From: Streptomyces albus subsp. albus
Lineage (GTDB): Bacteria > Actinomycetota > Actinomycetes > Streptomycetales > Streptomycetaceae
Direction of reading: 5' to 3'
Length of the DNA stretch: 64,000 nt
Assembly (NCBI RefSeq): GCF_000725885.1
Contig: NZ_JODR01000001.1
Span: forward strand, 353,139 to 417,138
The position numbers and the translations under genes were made by a program. Of the stretch, positions 30,600 to 37,720 are shown one piece after another; position 1 is the stretch's first letter; every line of letters begins with the position of its first letter. The notes under the pieces were generated by a model that was given only the letters and a program-made list of their open reading frames with translations, had not been told where the DNA came from and searched no databases.

Positions 30600-32068
30600 G
30601 CGGCCAGCCCGAAGCGCTCGGCGAGTCCTGCCCGGTGCAGCAGGTAGAGCACGGCGTGCGCGGCCTGCTGGGGTACGACACCGTTACCCAGGGCTTTGAG
30701 CTGCGCTGGTCGGGGCAGGCCCGGCACGGCCGTGACGTGGCCGGCGGGAAGCCCCATCATCCACTCGACGAACTCCGGGGTGAGACGGCCTCGATCGTCA
30801 GTTGGCCGGGGAGCGGAGAGCCCTGTGACGGCTTCCCACCGGGCGACTGCGGCTGCGTAGACCCCCCAATCGCGTATTTCCCCAACTCCGGCCGCAGTTG
30901 CACCGCCAGCCCAAGGGGCAGGCTCGTGTCTGCCTTCTTCCCGTCCTTCCGCCGCTTCTGGCGCCGGGCGAGCCACGCCTCGACTGCTTCCTCGCCCTCC
31001 TCGTGATGAGAGGCCCGCGGCGTCGGCAGCAGCGCTGACGCATCCGTCAGCGTCTTCCCGTAGGTCCCCCCGTACCTGCTGCCGTCCCTGCGCCGGTTCC
31101 GGGTGCCTCGCGAGTCCGCCACGGTGGGCGTCGGTAGCAGGTGCTCGACCTCGTCCGCGAGCGTCGGCCCGTGCCCGCCCTGCTTCCTCTTGTCGGGGTG
31201 CTGACTCCCGCCATTCGTCGCGAGGTTCGTCGTGGGCGTCTTGAGGAGCTGCACGACGGCCGGTAGTCCGTCCTCGAACCCCACTCCCTTGCCGTCCCTT
31301 GCCCTGGGCGTCGGCAGGTTCGCGATCCGGGCCCGCAGCGTGTCGTTTCGGTTCCCGTCCGGTGCGCCCGGTCCGTTCGCTTCGCTTGTCGTCGGCGTCG
31401 GCAGCAGGCCAGGCGAGCAGGAAGACCCGCTTTCGCTGGTGGGGGGCGCGTACGGCGGATGCTGGTACGACAACCCATTCCGCATCGAACCGGAGGTCGG
31501 CCAGGTCGCCGAGTACGGCGCCGAGAGCTCGAAGAGTCCCGGAGGTTCCGCCTTCATCCAGAGGCGTGCCGTCGGGTCCCACACCGCGAGCGGCAGGGGC
31601 TGAGAGCAGGCCGGGGACATTCTCGATCACAACCAATCGCGGGCGAAGTGCGGATATCGCGCGGGCGACGTGCGCCCACAGGCCGGAACGTGTGCCCTCG
31701 GCGATGCCCGCGCGCAGGCCGGCAAGGCTCACGTCCTGGCAGGGGAAACCGGCCGTGAGGATGTCGACGGGCTCGACGGCCGCCCAGTCAACGGCCGTGA
31801 TGTCGCCGTGATTCGGCACGTCCGGCCAGTGGTGCGCGAGGATGCGCGCGGCGTACTGGTGCCGGTCGTCGGGGTCGTACTGGCAGTGCCACGCCACCGA
31901 GCCGCCGAGCACGTCGCATACCGCCATGTCGAGGCCGCCGTATCCGGAGCACAGAGAACCGATGCGCGGTCCGTCGTCCACGGCGAGCTGTCCGGGCACG
32001 GGCGCTGGGGGCGGGCCGTCGAGAAGGCGGCGTGTGCGGTCGAGGGCGATCGCGGTCGGGGTGCTCAC
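30596..32068 (-). CDS. C5-cytosine DNA methyltransferase
   Basis: This 490-residue protein methylates cytosine C5 in DNA. It has motif I SLCSGYGGLDMAV (residues 38-50), motif IV AGFPCQDVSLAG with catalytic Cys110, motif VI VIENVPGL (about 147), motif VIII QRKRVFLLAW (211-220), and motif X LKALGNGVVPQQAA near the C-terminus after WGVYAAAVARWEAV. The region between VIII and X (about 222-390), where the target-recognition domain should be, is low-complexity R/A/G/D sequence with weaker third-position G+C. In the same DNA another frame reads a repeat protein (30757-31620). GTGA couplings on both sides. It may protect phage DNA from host restriction. Confidence 0.88.
   Translation of the reverse strand: MSTPTAIALDRTRRLLDGPPPAPVPGQLAVDDGPRIGSLCSGYGGLDMAVCDVLGGSVAWHCQYDPDDRHQYAARILAHHWPDVPNHGDITAVDWAAVEPVDILTAGFPCQDVSLAGLRAGIAEGTRSGLWAHVARAISALRPRLVVIENVPGLLSAPAARGVGPDGTPLDEGGTSGTLRALGAVLGDLADLRFDAEWVVVPASAVRAPHQRKRVFLLAWPAADADDKRSERTGRTGREPKRHAAGPDREPADAQGKGRQGSGVRGRTTGRRAAPQDAHDEPRDEWRESAPRQEEAGRARADARGRGRAPATDAHRGGLARHPEPAQGRQQVRGDLREDADGCVSAAADAAGLSSRGGRGSSRGVARPAPEAAEGREEGRHEPAPWAGGATAAGVGEIRDWGVYAAAVARWEAVTGLSAPRPTDDRGRLTPEFVEWMMGLPAGHVTAVPGLPRPAQLKALGNGVVPQQAAHAVLYLLHRAGLAERFGLAA
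30757..31620 (-). CDS. Overlapping LPTP-repeat reading frame inside methyltransferase gene
   Basis: This 287-codon frame, +1 relative to the methyltransferase, opens at an ATG within its ENV motif. It reads YSATWPTSGSMRNG, then five units starting (L/N)L(P/K)TP at residues 72, 102, 126, 161 and 197 (LLPTPTTSEANGPG, NLPTPRARDGKG, LLKTPTTNLATNGG, LLPTPTVADSRG, LLPTPRASHHEEG). Similar LPTP modules are known in, or beside, phage C5 methyltransferases. Third-position G/C looks higher in this frame than in the methyltransferase frame over about 30,890-31,430. It could be a true gene in a gene, or a central module put out of frame by two compensating indels. Confidence 0.5.
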   Translation of the reverse strand: MSPACSQPLPLAVWDPTARLWMKAEPPGLFELSAPYSATWPTSGSMRNGLSYQHPPYAPPTSESGSSCSPGLLPTPTTSEANGPGAPDGNRNDTLRARIANLPTPRARDGKGVGFEDGLPAVVQLLKTPTTNLATNGGSQHPDKRKQGGHGPTLADEVEHLLPTPTVADSRGTRNRRRDGSRYGGTYGKTLTDASALLPTPRASHHEEGEEAVEAWLARRQKRRKDGKKADTSLPLGLAVQLRPELGKYAIGGSTQPQSPGGKPSQGSPLPGQLTIEAVSPRSSSSG

Positions 32069-32643
32069 GCGGCGCCCTCCTCGCCCGCGGTGATGGCGGC
32101 GAGCTGTCCGGCGAGGGCGCCCGTGCGCCACGCGGCGGCCGTCGCCTCCTTCCCACCCTTGCGCCACGTGATTCCGTGCGTGCGGGCACGGGTGGCCTTG
32201 ATGACGACGCCGGGCACCTCGTGTATCTCGCCGGTCGCCTTGTCGGCGACCTTGGCCGCCCCGGCAGCCTCCATTTCGCCGAGGAGTTCGGCGAGCTTCC
32301 ATGGCTTGACCGTGCGCACGATGCGGGTCTCGGTCCACTGCTCGTCGGGCCACGTGGCGCGCACCCATCGGGCGAGGGCTTCCTCGTCGACGACGACGGG
32401 CCCGGTCTCGCCCTTGCGCAGACCGATCGTGGCGACGGCCTCGCCGGTCGGAAGCTCGGCGGTGATCCGCTCGACTCCGTCGCGCTCGGCCGCGGCGTCG
32501 AGTGCGATCTGTATCCGCTTGCGCACGTCCTTCTGTGCGGCTGCGACCCGCTCGGCGAGCAGCTTCAAGACGGCGGCCTGTTGGGCGAGGTCGCGCAGTG
32601 ACTCGATGGGCTGTTCGGCGGTGGTGGTGTCGGCGGCGGTCAC
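32065..32643 (-). CDS. Conserved phage protein (recombination operon)
   Basis: This 192-residue protein starts with helical IESLRDLAQQAAVLKLLAERVAAAQKDV. Beta strands follow (RITAELPTGEAVATIGLRKGETG), then DEEALARWVRATWPDEQWTETRIVRTVKPW. GTGA-coupled to the ERF gene upstream and methyltransferase downstream. Proteins of this pattern accompany ERF/RecT genes in Streptomyces phages; activity unknown. Confidence 0.68.
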   Translation of the reverse strand: MTAADTTTAEQPIESLRDLAQQAAVLKLLAERVAAAQKDVRKRIQIALDAAAERDGVERITAELPTGEAVATIGLRKGETGPVVVDEEALARWVRATWPDEQWTETRIVRTVKPWKLAELLGEMEAAGAAKVADKATGEIHEVPGVVIKATRARTHGITWRKGGKEATAAAWRTGALAGQLAAITAGEEGAA

Positions 32644-33650
32644 GCGGCGCCCCCCTTGGCGGCGTCGAGCAGGTCGTCGCGCATCTCGCGGAGCTGGGCG
32701 ACGGTCGCGGCGTACGGGTGCTTCTGGTACCGGGCCTCGAACGCTTCGTCGGCCTCCTGTCCGCTCAACCCGGCCGTCTTGGCGGCGTCGTACAGCTCGA
32801 CGACAGCGGCGGCGTGCTCTTGCTGCGCGCGCTCGCCCTGCCAACTGGCTTCGCCCGCAGCGTCGGTCACCTCGTCGACGGCGGCCGACTGGTGGCCCTT
32901 CGTCCACTCCATCGCGCGGCGTGGCGTGTCGGCGACGGCGCCGCGCTGCTGCTGGCGCGGCTTGGCGCCGGGCTTGCTCGCGCCGATCTCGGCGAGCTGC
33001 GCGAGGTAGTCGGCCGGGGCGCCCTCGCCCTTGGCCGCGTCGTACAGGGCGCGGACTGCGGCCACGTCGGCGGCGGCGCGGGCTTCGGCGAGGTAGTTGC
33101 GCGAGGGCCCCTGCGGCTGCTGTGGGGGCGGGTCCTGCTCCCACGGGCCCGGCTCGGCGCGGCGGCTGCGGCGGGGCTGCTGTTCGGCCTGCTGCGGCGC
33201 CTCGTTCTCCGGGTGGTGCCGGTCGCCGTCCTCGATACTCCGGGCGTCGACCGGGATCATGAGCACCTGAAACAGCAGATACTTGAATGCGGCCGACAGT
33301 GCCTTGTTCGTCGCCTTGTCGGCGGTGTCGGACGCCTCACCGGGGACGACGGCTTCAACGTGGTCGCCGGCCGGGCCGTAGATCCGGTACCGGACGGTCA
33401 CCACGACATTGACCATCTTGCCGCGCTGCTCGGCGGAGCGGCTGACGACCTCGGGAACGATGAACACACCGTGATTGCGGAACGGGCCCGCAACGGCGCT
33501 CATCACGTCGTCAATTCCCCGGAAGTTGTAGCGCTGGTGGTCGTTACGCTGGTCCTTCCTCACGGGGACGGTGTCGCGCATGGCGAGGGCGATCGCCTGG
33601 AAGACGGTCGGGGCCGCGGCGGGCGTCGGCGTGTCGGTGGCGGTCGTCAT
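32640..33650 (-). CDS. ERF-family single-strand annealing protein
   Basis: This 336-residue recombination protein's N-terminal 145 residues carry the ERF core: VRKDQRNDHQRYNFRGIDDVMSAVAGPFRNHGVFIVPEV, VVVTVRYRIYGPAGDHVEA, and GEASDTADKATNKALSAAFKYLLFQVLMIP. It then has a Q/P-rich linker and two helical segments (AAADVAAVRALYDAAKGEG; AAAVVELYDAAKTAGL) that look like repeats of one helical unit. It anneals complementary strands during phage replication or circularisation. ATGA overlap with previous gene. Confidence 0.92.
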   Translation of the reverse strand: MTTATDTPTPAAAPTVFQAIALAMRDTVPVRKDQRNDHQRYNFRGIDDVMSAVAGPFRNHGVFIVPEVVSRSAEQRGKMVNVVVTVRYRIYGPAGDHVEAVVPGEASDTADKATNKALSAAFKYLLFQVLMIPVDARSIEDGDRHHPENEAPQQAEQQPRRSRRAEPGPWEQDPPPQQPQGPSRNYLAEARAAADVAAVRALYDAAKGEGAPADYLAQLAEIGASKPGAKPRQQQRGAVADTPRRAMEWTKGHQSAAVDEVTDAAGEASWQGERAQQEHAAAVVELYDAAKTAGLSGQEADEAFEARYQKHPYAATVAQLREMRDDLLDAAKGGAA

Positions 33651-34015
33651 GCGGTGGTTCCGTTCTGTGCGAGGTGCGCGCGGGCGGCGCGGGCGGTGAG
33701 GGTGTCGGCGAGGGCGACGGCCTCGGCCGGGTCGATGACGTGGTCGAGCACGGCCGGGGGCGGCAGCTCGCCGGCCAGGGCGTCGCGGGTGGCGTCGGCC
33801 TCGGCGGCGCGCATCGCCCGGACGTGGTCGGCGCCGTCCGGGTCGCACTGGGCCACGTCGTAGGCGTCGACCGCGTCGGCGTGCGCCGCGAGCAGGGCGG
33901 CGACGGCCTCGGGGTCGCGGGCGTAGGCGGCGGCGAGCTCGTCGAGCAGCACGGCCGTCCGGTCGTCGGCCAGGCGCACGGCGAGGCCGTCGGCGGTGAG
34001 CTGCGGCCGGATCAT
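33647..34015 (-). CDS. Small acidic phage protein of unknown function
   Basis: This 122-residue, largely helical, A/D-rich protein (MIRPQLTADGLAVRLADDRT..., DPEAVAALLAAHADAVDAYD) is coupled by ATGA at both ends. No motif recognised. Operon position before ERF suggests an early role. Confidence 0.6.
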   Translation of the reverse strand: MIRPQLTADGLAVRLADDRTAVLLDELAAAYARDPEAVAALLAAHADAVDAYDVAQCDPDGADHVRAMRAAEADATRDALAGELPPPAVLDHVIDPAEAVALADTLTARAARAHLAQNGTTA

Positions 34016-34395
34016 GCGCGCAGCTCCTCGGGCATCGCCGGCGACGCGTCGTCGGTGAGCTCGCCCGTGATGGCGTCGTAGACGAGCGGGCGCGACCAGT
34101 CGGCGTCGGGGAGCATGCGGCGCAGCAGGCCACGGGCGGCGCGGTGCGCGGCGCGGTCGGCCCGGACCGGCAGGCCGAGGGCGTCGTCGAGGGACACCCA
34201 CGTGACGCGGCGCCATTCGCCGTCGTGCTCGGTGGTGACGGGGACGGTGCGGACGCGGGTCACGCCAGGGGCGATCTGGTCGAGCTGCCGGGCGATCACG
34301 TTCCGGCGGGCGAGGTGCCGCCGGGCGGTGCGGGCGCCCTCGACAGCGAGGACGGCGCGGGGTGTACGGCGGCTAGTCTGCTGGTTCACGGCCAT
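34012..34395 (-). CDS. Phage early protein of unknown function
   Basis: This 127-residue protein has a basic N-terminus (MAVNQQTSRRTPRAVLAVEG) and helix RTARRHLARRNVIARQLDQI, then TVPVTTEHDGEWRRVTWVSL and ADRAAHRAARGLLRRMLP. It is preceded by three hairpins sharing one loop sequence, and only a weak AAAGG lies before the ATG. Not recognised. Confidence 0.6.
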   Translation of the reverse strand: MAVNQQTSRRTPRAVLAVEGARTARRHLARRNVIARQLDQIAPGVTRVRTVPVTTEHDGEWRRVTWVSLDDALGLPVRADRAAHRAARGLLRRMLPDADWSRPLVYDAITGELTDDASPAMPEELRA

Positions 34396-34422
34396 GCCTT
34401 TCGCTGGGGTGGTCGTGGTGGT

Positions 34423-34529
34423 CCGCCCCGGGTCGCATCCGGGGCGGCGTTCAGGGCGCCGCCCCGAGTCGCATTCGGGGCGGCGCTTCTGTTGTGGGTG
34501 GGCTGGTCCGGGTCGCATCCGGGCCAGCC
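34423..34529. repeat. Three tandem hairpins with identical loop GTCGCAT
   Basis: The stems are 34423-34447 (CCGCCCCGG, 9 bp), 34458-34484 (GCCGCCCCGA, 10 bp) and 34501-34529 (GGCTGGTCCGG, 11 bp with one mismatch). Each encloses GTCGCAT (ATGCGAC on the minus strand). Stem sequences differ but remain paired, and the loop is invariant. They fill the leader of the leftward gene starting at 34395. Confidence 0.8.
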
Positions 34530-34531
34530 GG

Positions 34532-34723
34532 TCAAGCGGCGGGGCGCTCCGCTACTGGGGCTTGCGCTGTGCGCTGCTCGCGCTCCAGCCGTCGGAGGGC
34601 CAGCTCGATGGCCGGGTCGAGGCGGCCGGCGGCGCGGTCGCGGTCGCGGCGGGCCCTGGCGCGGTCGAGCTCGCGGCGTGCGTTGGCGAACGCCTGTTCG
34701 CGGGGTATCACGGTGCTGGTCAT
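34532..34723 (-). CDS. 63-residue helical phage protein
   Basis: MTSTVIPREQAFANARRELDRARARRDRDRAAGRLDPAIELALRRLE...: a single charged helix-rich protein, ATGA-coupled to the HTH gene. No family recognised. It may be a regulator partner or antitermination-type peptide, which is speculation. Confidence 0.55.
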   Translation of the reverse strand: MTSTVIPREQAFANARRELDRARARRDRDRAAGRLDPAIELALRRLEREQRTAQAPVAERPAA

Positions 34724-34926
34724 GCGGCGGCTCGCTTGATGAGCTGACCAGCCGAAATGCCGTAGTGGGCCTCGACTGCGGCGGTCACCTTGGCACTTGG
34801 CGCGGTGCGTCCGTGCCACAGGCGCCATGCGGTGTTTCGTGCAACCCCGAGGCGTCTAGAGAGGTCAGACGGTGTGCGGTCCCCTGCGGCCTGAGCAGCG
34901 GAGATGAGCTGAGCACGGTCGTACAT
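34720..34926 (-). CDS. Cro-like HTH protein, first gene of leftward operon
   Basis: This 68-residue XRE-type helix-turn-helix reads AAGDRTPSDLSRRLGVARNTAWRLWHGRTAPSAKVTAAVEAHYG. AAGGAACGTC precedes the ATG. Divergent from the XRE repressor and integrase block, it is placed like lambda Cro or an early activator. A large inverted repeat covers its ribosome site and probable promoter, suggesting autoregulation (inference). Confidence 0.75.
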   Translation of the reverse strand: MYDRAQLISAAQAAGDRTPSDLSRRLGVARNTAWRLWHGRTAPSAKVTAAVEAHYGISAGQLIKRAAA

Positions 34927-34928
34927 GA

Positions 34929-34969
34929 CGTTCCTTTCGCGGAAGGTCGTTTCTTCCACGCAAGGAACG
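34929..34969 (-). promoter_or_regulatory. Imperfect inverted repeat at start of leftward operon
   Basis: Arms CGTTCCTTTCGCGGAAG and CTTCCACGCAAGGAACG pair at 15 of 17 positions around GTCGTTT. It covers the AAGGAA ribosome site of the HTH gene, so binding or RNA folding could shut that gene. GGAACGTTaCgC to its right resembles GGAACGTTtCaC in the repeat at 28050-28097. Confidence 0.6.
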
Positions 34970-35030
34970 TTACGCCCGTGAAACGTGTGCCGCAACCCTC
35001 GAACTTCCCGGGCTGAGCAGGGCTTTCGGA

Positions 35031-35082
35031 TTGACACTTGGATAACGCCCCTGCACACTGAGTCACAAGTTGCACACAAGTT
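35031..35082 (+). promoter_or_regulatory. Candidate rightward promoter and repressor-type repeats
   Basis: TTGACA (35031-35036) and CACACT (35054-35059) are spaced 17 bp, pointing to the XRE repressor gene. Two direct copies of CACAAGTT follow (35064-35071 and 35075-35082); the same word is at the operator at 25234-25241. The -10 match is poor, so the promoter call is tentative. Confidence 0.4.
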
Positions 35083-35178
35083 CGATTCTGTGTGAGGGAG
35101 GTGTGTGCACATGGGTGATTTTTGGTCGTCATCCGGCCACGCGCACCTCGTTTGTTGCGCGCGCGATATGTTCCACCC

Positions 35179-35619
35179 ATGGAACGACAACGACCTACAC
35201 AGGGCGGTGCCGACGCCCCCGCCCGCTTCGCTGCCTGGCTACGCTCTCAGTGCGCCCAGCACGGCTACGACCTCGACGCCCGCGGCGGACAACGGCGTTT
35301 CGCCGAAGCCGCCGGCATCGGCGCCGCCACAGTTAGCCGCATCCTCCAAGGGCGCAGCACCGCAGACACGAGAACGTGCGCCCGCATCGCGGCCACCCTT
35401 GACCTGCCCCTACCCCGCGTCCTAGTCGCCGCTGGCGTCCTCGACGAGGACGAACTCCGCGCAGTCCAGAACCCGCACACACCGCGCCGGATCACCCCGG
35501 AGCAGGCCGCCGACGAACTCGGCATCGAAGACGAACAGGCGCGCCGCCTGTTCGTGAACATGACTCACACTCTGCAACGCACGCCACCCCCCAGCGAGGA
35601 CCGCCTCGCCGATAACTGA
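35179..35619 (+). CDS. XRE-family phage repressor
   Basis: This 146-residue protein has helix-turn-helix FAEAAGIGAATVSRILQGRSTADTRTCARIAATLDLPLPRVLVAAG (about residues 40-85), then ITPEQAADELGIEDEQARRLFVNMTHTL. There is no clear ribosome site before ATG 35179, so leaderless translation is possible. As first gene of the rightward lysogeny block with a membrane protein and integrase, it is the best candidate for the immunity repressor. Confidence 0.75.
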   Translation: MERQRPTQGGADAPARFAAWLRSQCAQHGYDLDARGGQRRFAEAAGIGAATVSRILQGRSTADTRTCARIAATLDLPLPRVLVAAGVLDEDELRAVQNPHTPRRITPEQAADELGIEDEQARRLFVNMTHTLQRTPPPSEDRLADN

Positions 35620-35638
35620 GCACGTGCACGGAGGCACA

Positions 35639-36004
35639 GTGAACACCCGCCATCTAAGCACCATCGCGCCGTACATGTTCGCAATCGGTCTGACAGCGGG
35701 CATATACGGCCTGCTCGTCGACCTCGACGAAGCGGTGCAGGTCGGCGTGATCCTCAGCATCGCGGCTGTGCCCCTGCTCGTCATCCGCGCCATACGTGCG
35801 ACCCACCACGCCACCGCCGACCAGCTCGCCCAGGCGGAGCGGGAGGGCTACCGGATGGCACTCGACCACGTGGCGCGCGGCCTGCTCGACCAACACACTC
35901 CGCCCAATCCGGGCCGCGGGCTCGCGGTCGAGCAAGTCGCGGGCGACGTGATCCACATTCGCCCAGTAGCCCCCAACACATGGGAGGAGAAGAAGGCGCA
36001 ATGA
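35639..36004 (+). CDS. Two-TM protein upstream of integrase
   Basis: This 121-residue protein has two TM segments (about residues 11-27, APYMFAIGLTAGIYGLLV, and 34-51, VQVGVILSIAAVPLLVIRAI), then a cytoplasmic region (DQLAQAEREGYRMALDHVARGLL). Start GTG 35639 with ACGGAGG five bases upstream. ATGA overlap with the integrase. Such two-TM genes often precede serine integrases in Streptomyces prophages; possibly superinfection exclusion, unproven. Confidence 0.7.
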   Translation: MNTRHLSTIAPYMFAIGLTAGIYGLLVDLDEAVQVGVILSIAAVPLLVIRAIRATHHATADQLAQAEREGYRMALDHVARGLLDQHTPPNPGRGLAVEQVAGDVIHIRPVAPNTWEEKKAQ

Positions 36005-37686
36005 CCGTGCACGAGCTCCCCGCGACGTTCAGCAGTCGCGGCGAGGGTGAGCCGTACATCGGCTATATACGTGTCTCGACATGGCGAGAGGAGAAGATCT
36101 CACCAGAGCTACAGGAAACCGCGCTGCGCCAGTGGGCCGCGCGTACGGGCCGACGCCTGCTGGAACCGCTGACCTACGACCTCGACGTCACCGGTCGCAA
36201 CTTCAACCGCAAGATCATGCGCGACATTGAACGCGTCGAACGCGGCGACGCCCGCGGCATCGTCGTATGGCGCTACAGCAGGTTCGGCCGCAACCGTACG
36301 GGGAACGCGGTCAACCTCGCCCGTCTTGAGGCCGCAGGCGGGCAGCTTGAGAGCGCGACAGAACCCGTCGACGCTTCGACTGCAATTGGCGAGTTCCAAC
36401 GAGAAATGATTTTCGCGTTCGGCAACTTTGAGAGCAATAGAGCCGGCGAGCAGTGGCGCGAGGCTCACGAGTACCGCCTCGCTGCCAAACTGCCAGCCTC
36501 CGGCCGCGCACGATTCGGGTACATCTGGCACCCCCGTCGCGTTCCCGACCTCTCCCAGCCCGGAGGATGGCGCCTCCAGCAAGAACGCTACGAACTGCAC
36601 CCCGACTACGCACCCATTGTCGAGGAGATGTACGAGCGCAAGATCGAGGATCACGATGGGTTCAACAACCTCGCGCACTGGCTAAACGAAGAGCTGAACA
36701 TCACCACCACCCGCGGTCGGCCGTGGGGAGTCTCAAGCGTGTCGCGCTTCCTTGACTCAGGGTTCGCCGCCGGTCTGCTGCGCATCCATGACCGCGACTG
36801 CAAGTGCGGCTACGGCGCCAACCCCAAGATGCACCGATGCCCCAACGGGCGCATGATCTACCTCGCCGGCGCCCAACCCCCCATCATCACCCCCGAGCAG
36901 TGGGAGGCATACAGGGAACACCGCGCCGAGACCAAACGCACCCCGCCCCGGGCGCGAAGAGCGACCTACACCCTCACCGGCCTCATGAGACACGGATACT
37001 GCCGCTTCCACATGGCCGCTGCCTCGAACAGCAACAGACACGGCCCACCGGAACCCGGATTCTGGCTTGTGTGCAGCCGCCACAAGCACTCGAACAAACT
37101 CGAATGCCCACACGGGATCAACGCCAAGCGCGAACAGGTGGAGGGCGACGTGTTGCGGTGGCTCGCTGAAGAGGCTGCGGCCGGCGTCGACGCGGCACCG
37201 TCCGTTCCCCGGCAGCGTGCCGAGCCGGCCGAGGACCCGCAGGCCCGCGTGCAACGCGAGCGCGCCCGCTTGCAAGCCGAACTATCCAAGGTCGACGCAG
37301 CGATCGACCGGCTCGTGACCGACAACGCGATGCACCCGGACAAGTACCCGGTCGACTCGTTCGAGCGGGTACGTGACCAGTTGCTTGGGAAGAAGAGCAC
37401 CATCGTTGGGCAACTTCGCGACCTCGGCGAGGCTGCGAAGCTGCCCACACGTGAGGAGTACAAGGAACTGGTGGTCGGCCTGCTCGCCGAGTGGAAGACA
37501 ATTCAGCCGATTGAGCGCAACGCAATCCTGAAACAGCTTGTGCGGCGCGTCGTCTGCTACGACGAGCGTGACGATCGCGGGCGACTGCTGAACGTCCGCA
37601 CTGAAATTCATCCTGTGTGGAAGCCGGACCCCTGGGCATCGCACCCTGATGAGGTCATTCACCGACGCGATGAACCAGTGCGCTGA
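36001..37686 (+). CDS. Large serine integrase
   Basis: This 561-residue site-specific recombinase has a resolvase catalytic domain with nucleophile Ser26 in GYIRVSTW and the paired arginines in VVWRYSRFGRNRTGNAV. A recombinase domain follows (ARFGYIWHPRRVPDL, YERKIEDHDGFNNLAHWLNE, ILT-like SVSRFLDSGFAAGLL). The zinc domain has Cys/His in HGYCRFHM and CSRHKHSNKLECPHG. A coiled coil lies at about 420-470 and a C-terminal tail follows. It catalyses attP x attB integration without a tRNA target. Its stop lies about 20 bp from the host gene remnant, so attP probably adjoins the gene. Confidence 0.95.
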   Translation: MTVHELPATFSSRGEGEPYIGYIRVSTWREEKISPELQETALRQWAARTGRRLLEPLTYDLDVTGRNFNRKIMRDIERVERGDARGIVVWRYSRFGRNRTGNAVNLARLEAAGGQLESATEPVDASTAIGEFQREMIFAFGNFESNRAGEQWREAHEYRLAAKLPASGRARFGYIWHPRRVPDLSQPGGWRLQQERYELHPDYAPIVEEMYERKIEDHDGFNNLAHWLNEELNITTTRGRPWGVSSVSRFLDSGFAAGLLRIHDRDCKCGYGANPKMHRCPNGRMIYLAGAQPPIITPEQWEAYREHRAETKRTPPRARRATYTLTGLMRHGYCRFHMAAASNSNRHGPPEPGFWLVCSRHKHSNKLECPHGINAKREQVEGDVLRWLAEEAAAGVDAAPSVPRQRAEPAEDPQARVQRERARLQAELSKVDAAIDRLVTDNAMHPDKYPVDSFERVRDQLLGKKSTIVGQLRDLGEAAKLPTREEYKELVVGLLAEWKTIQPIERNAILKQLVRRVVCYDERDDRGRLLNVRTEIHPVWKPDPWASHPDEVIHRRDEPVR

Positions 37687-37720
37687 CTGAGCCCCCTTTA
37701 GAAGCGTTGTCCTGCGGCAT
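37687..37720. other. Probable attR junction of prophage with FUSC gene
   Basis: Between the integrase stop and the point where FUSC-like sequence is recognisable (TCCTGCGGCATCGGCACC...) there are about 20-35 bp. Serine integrases leave att arms of about 40-50 bp here. The core cannot be set without the left end, which is outside the window. Confidence 0.55.

Noticed and set aside
34423..34529. A short CRISPR-like array
   Set aside because: The repeated part is a 7-base loop in hairpins of different sequence with 10-16 bp between them; there are no conserved long repeats, spacers or cas genes.
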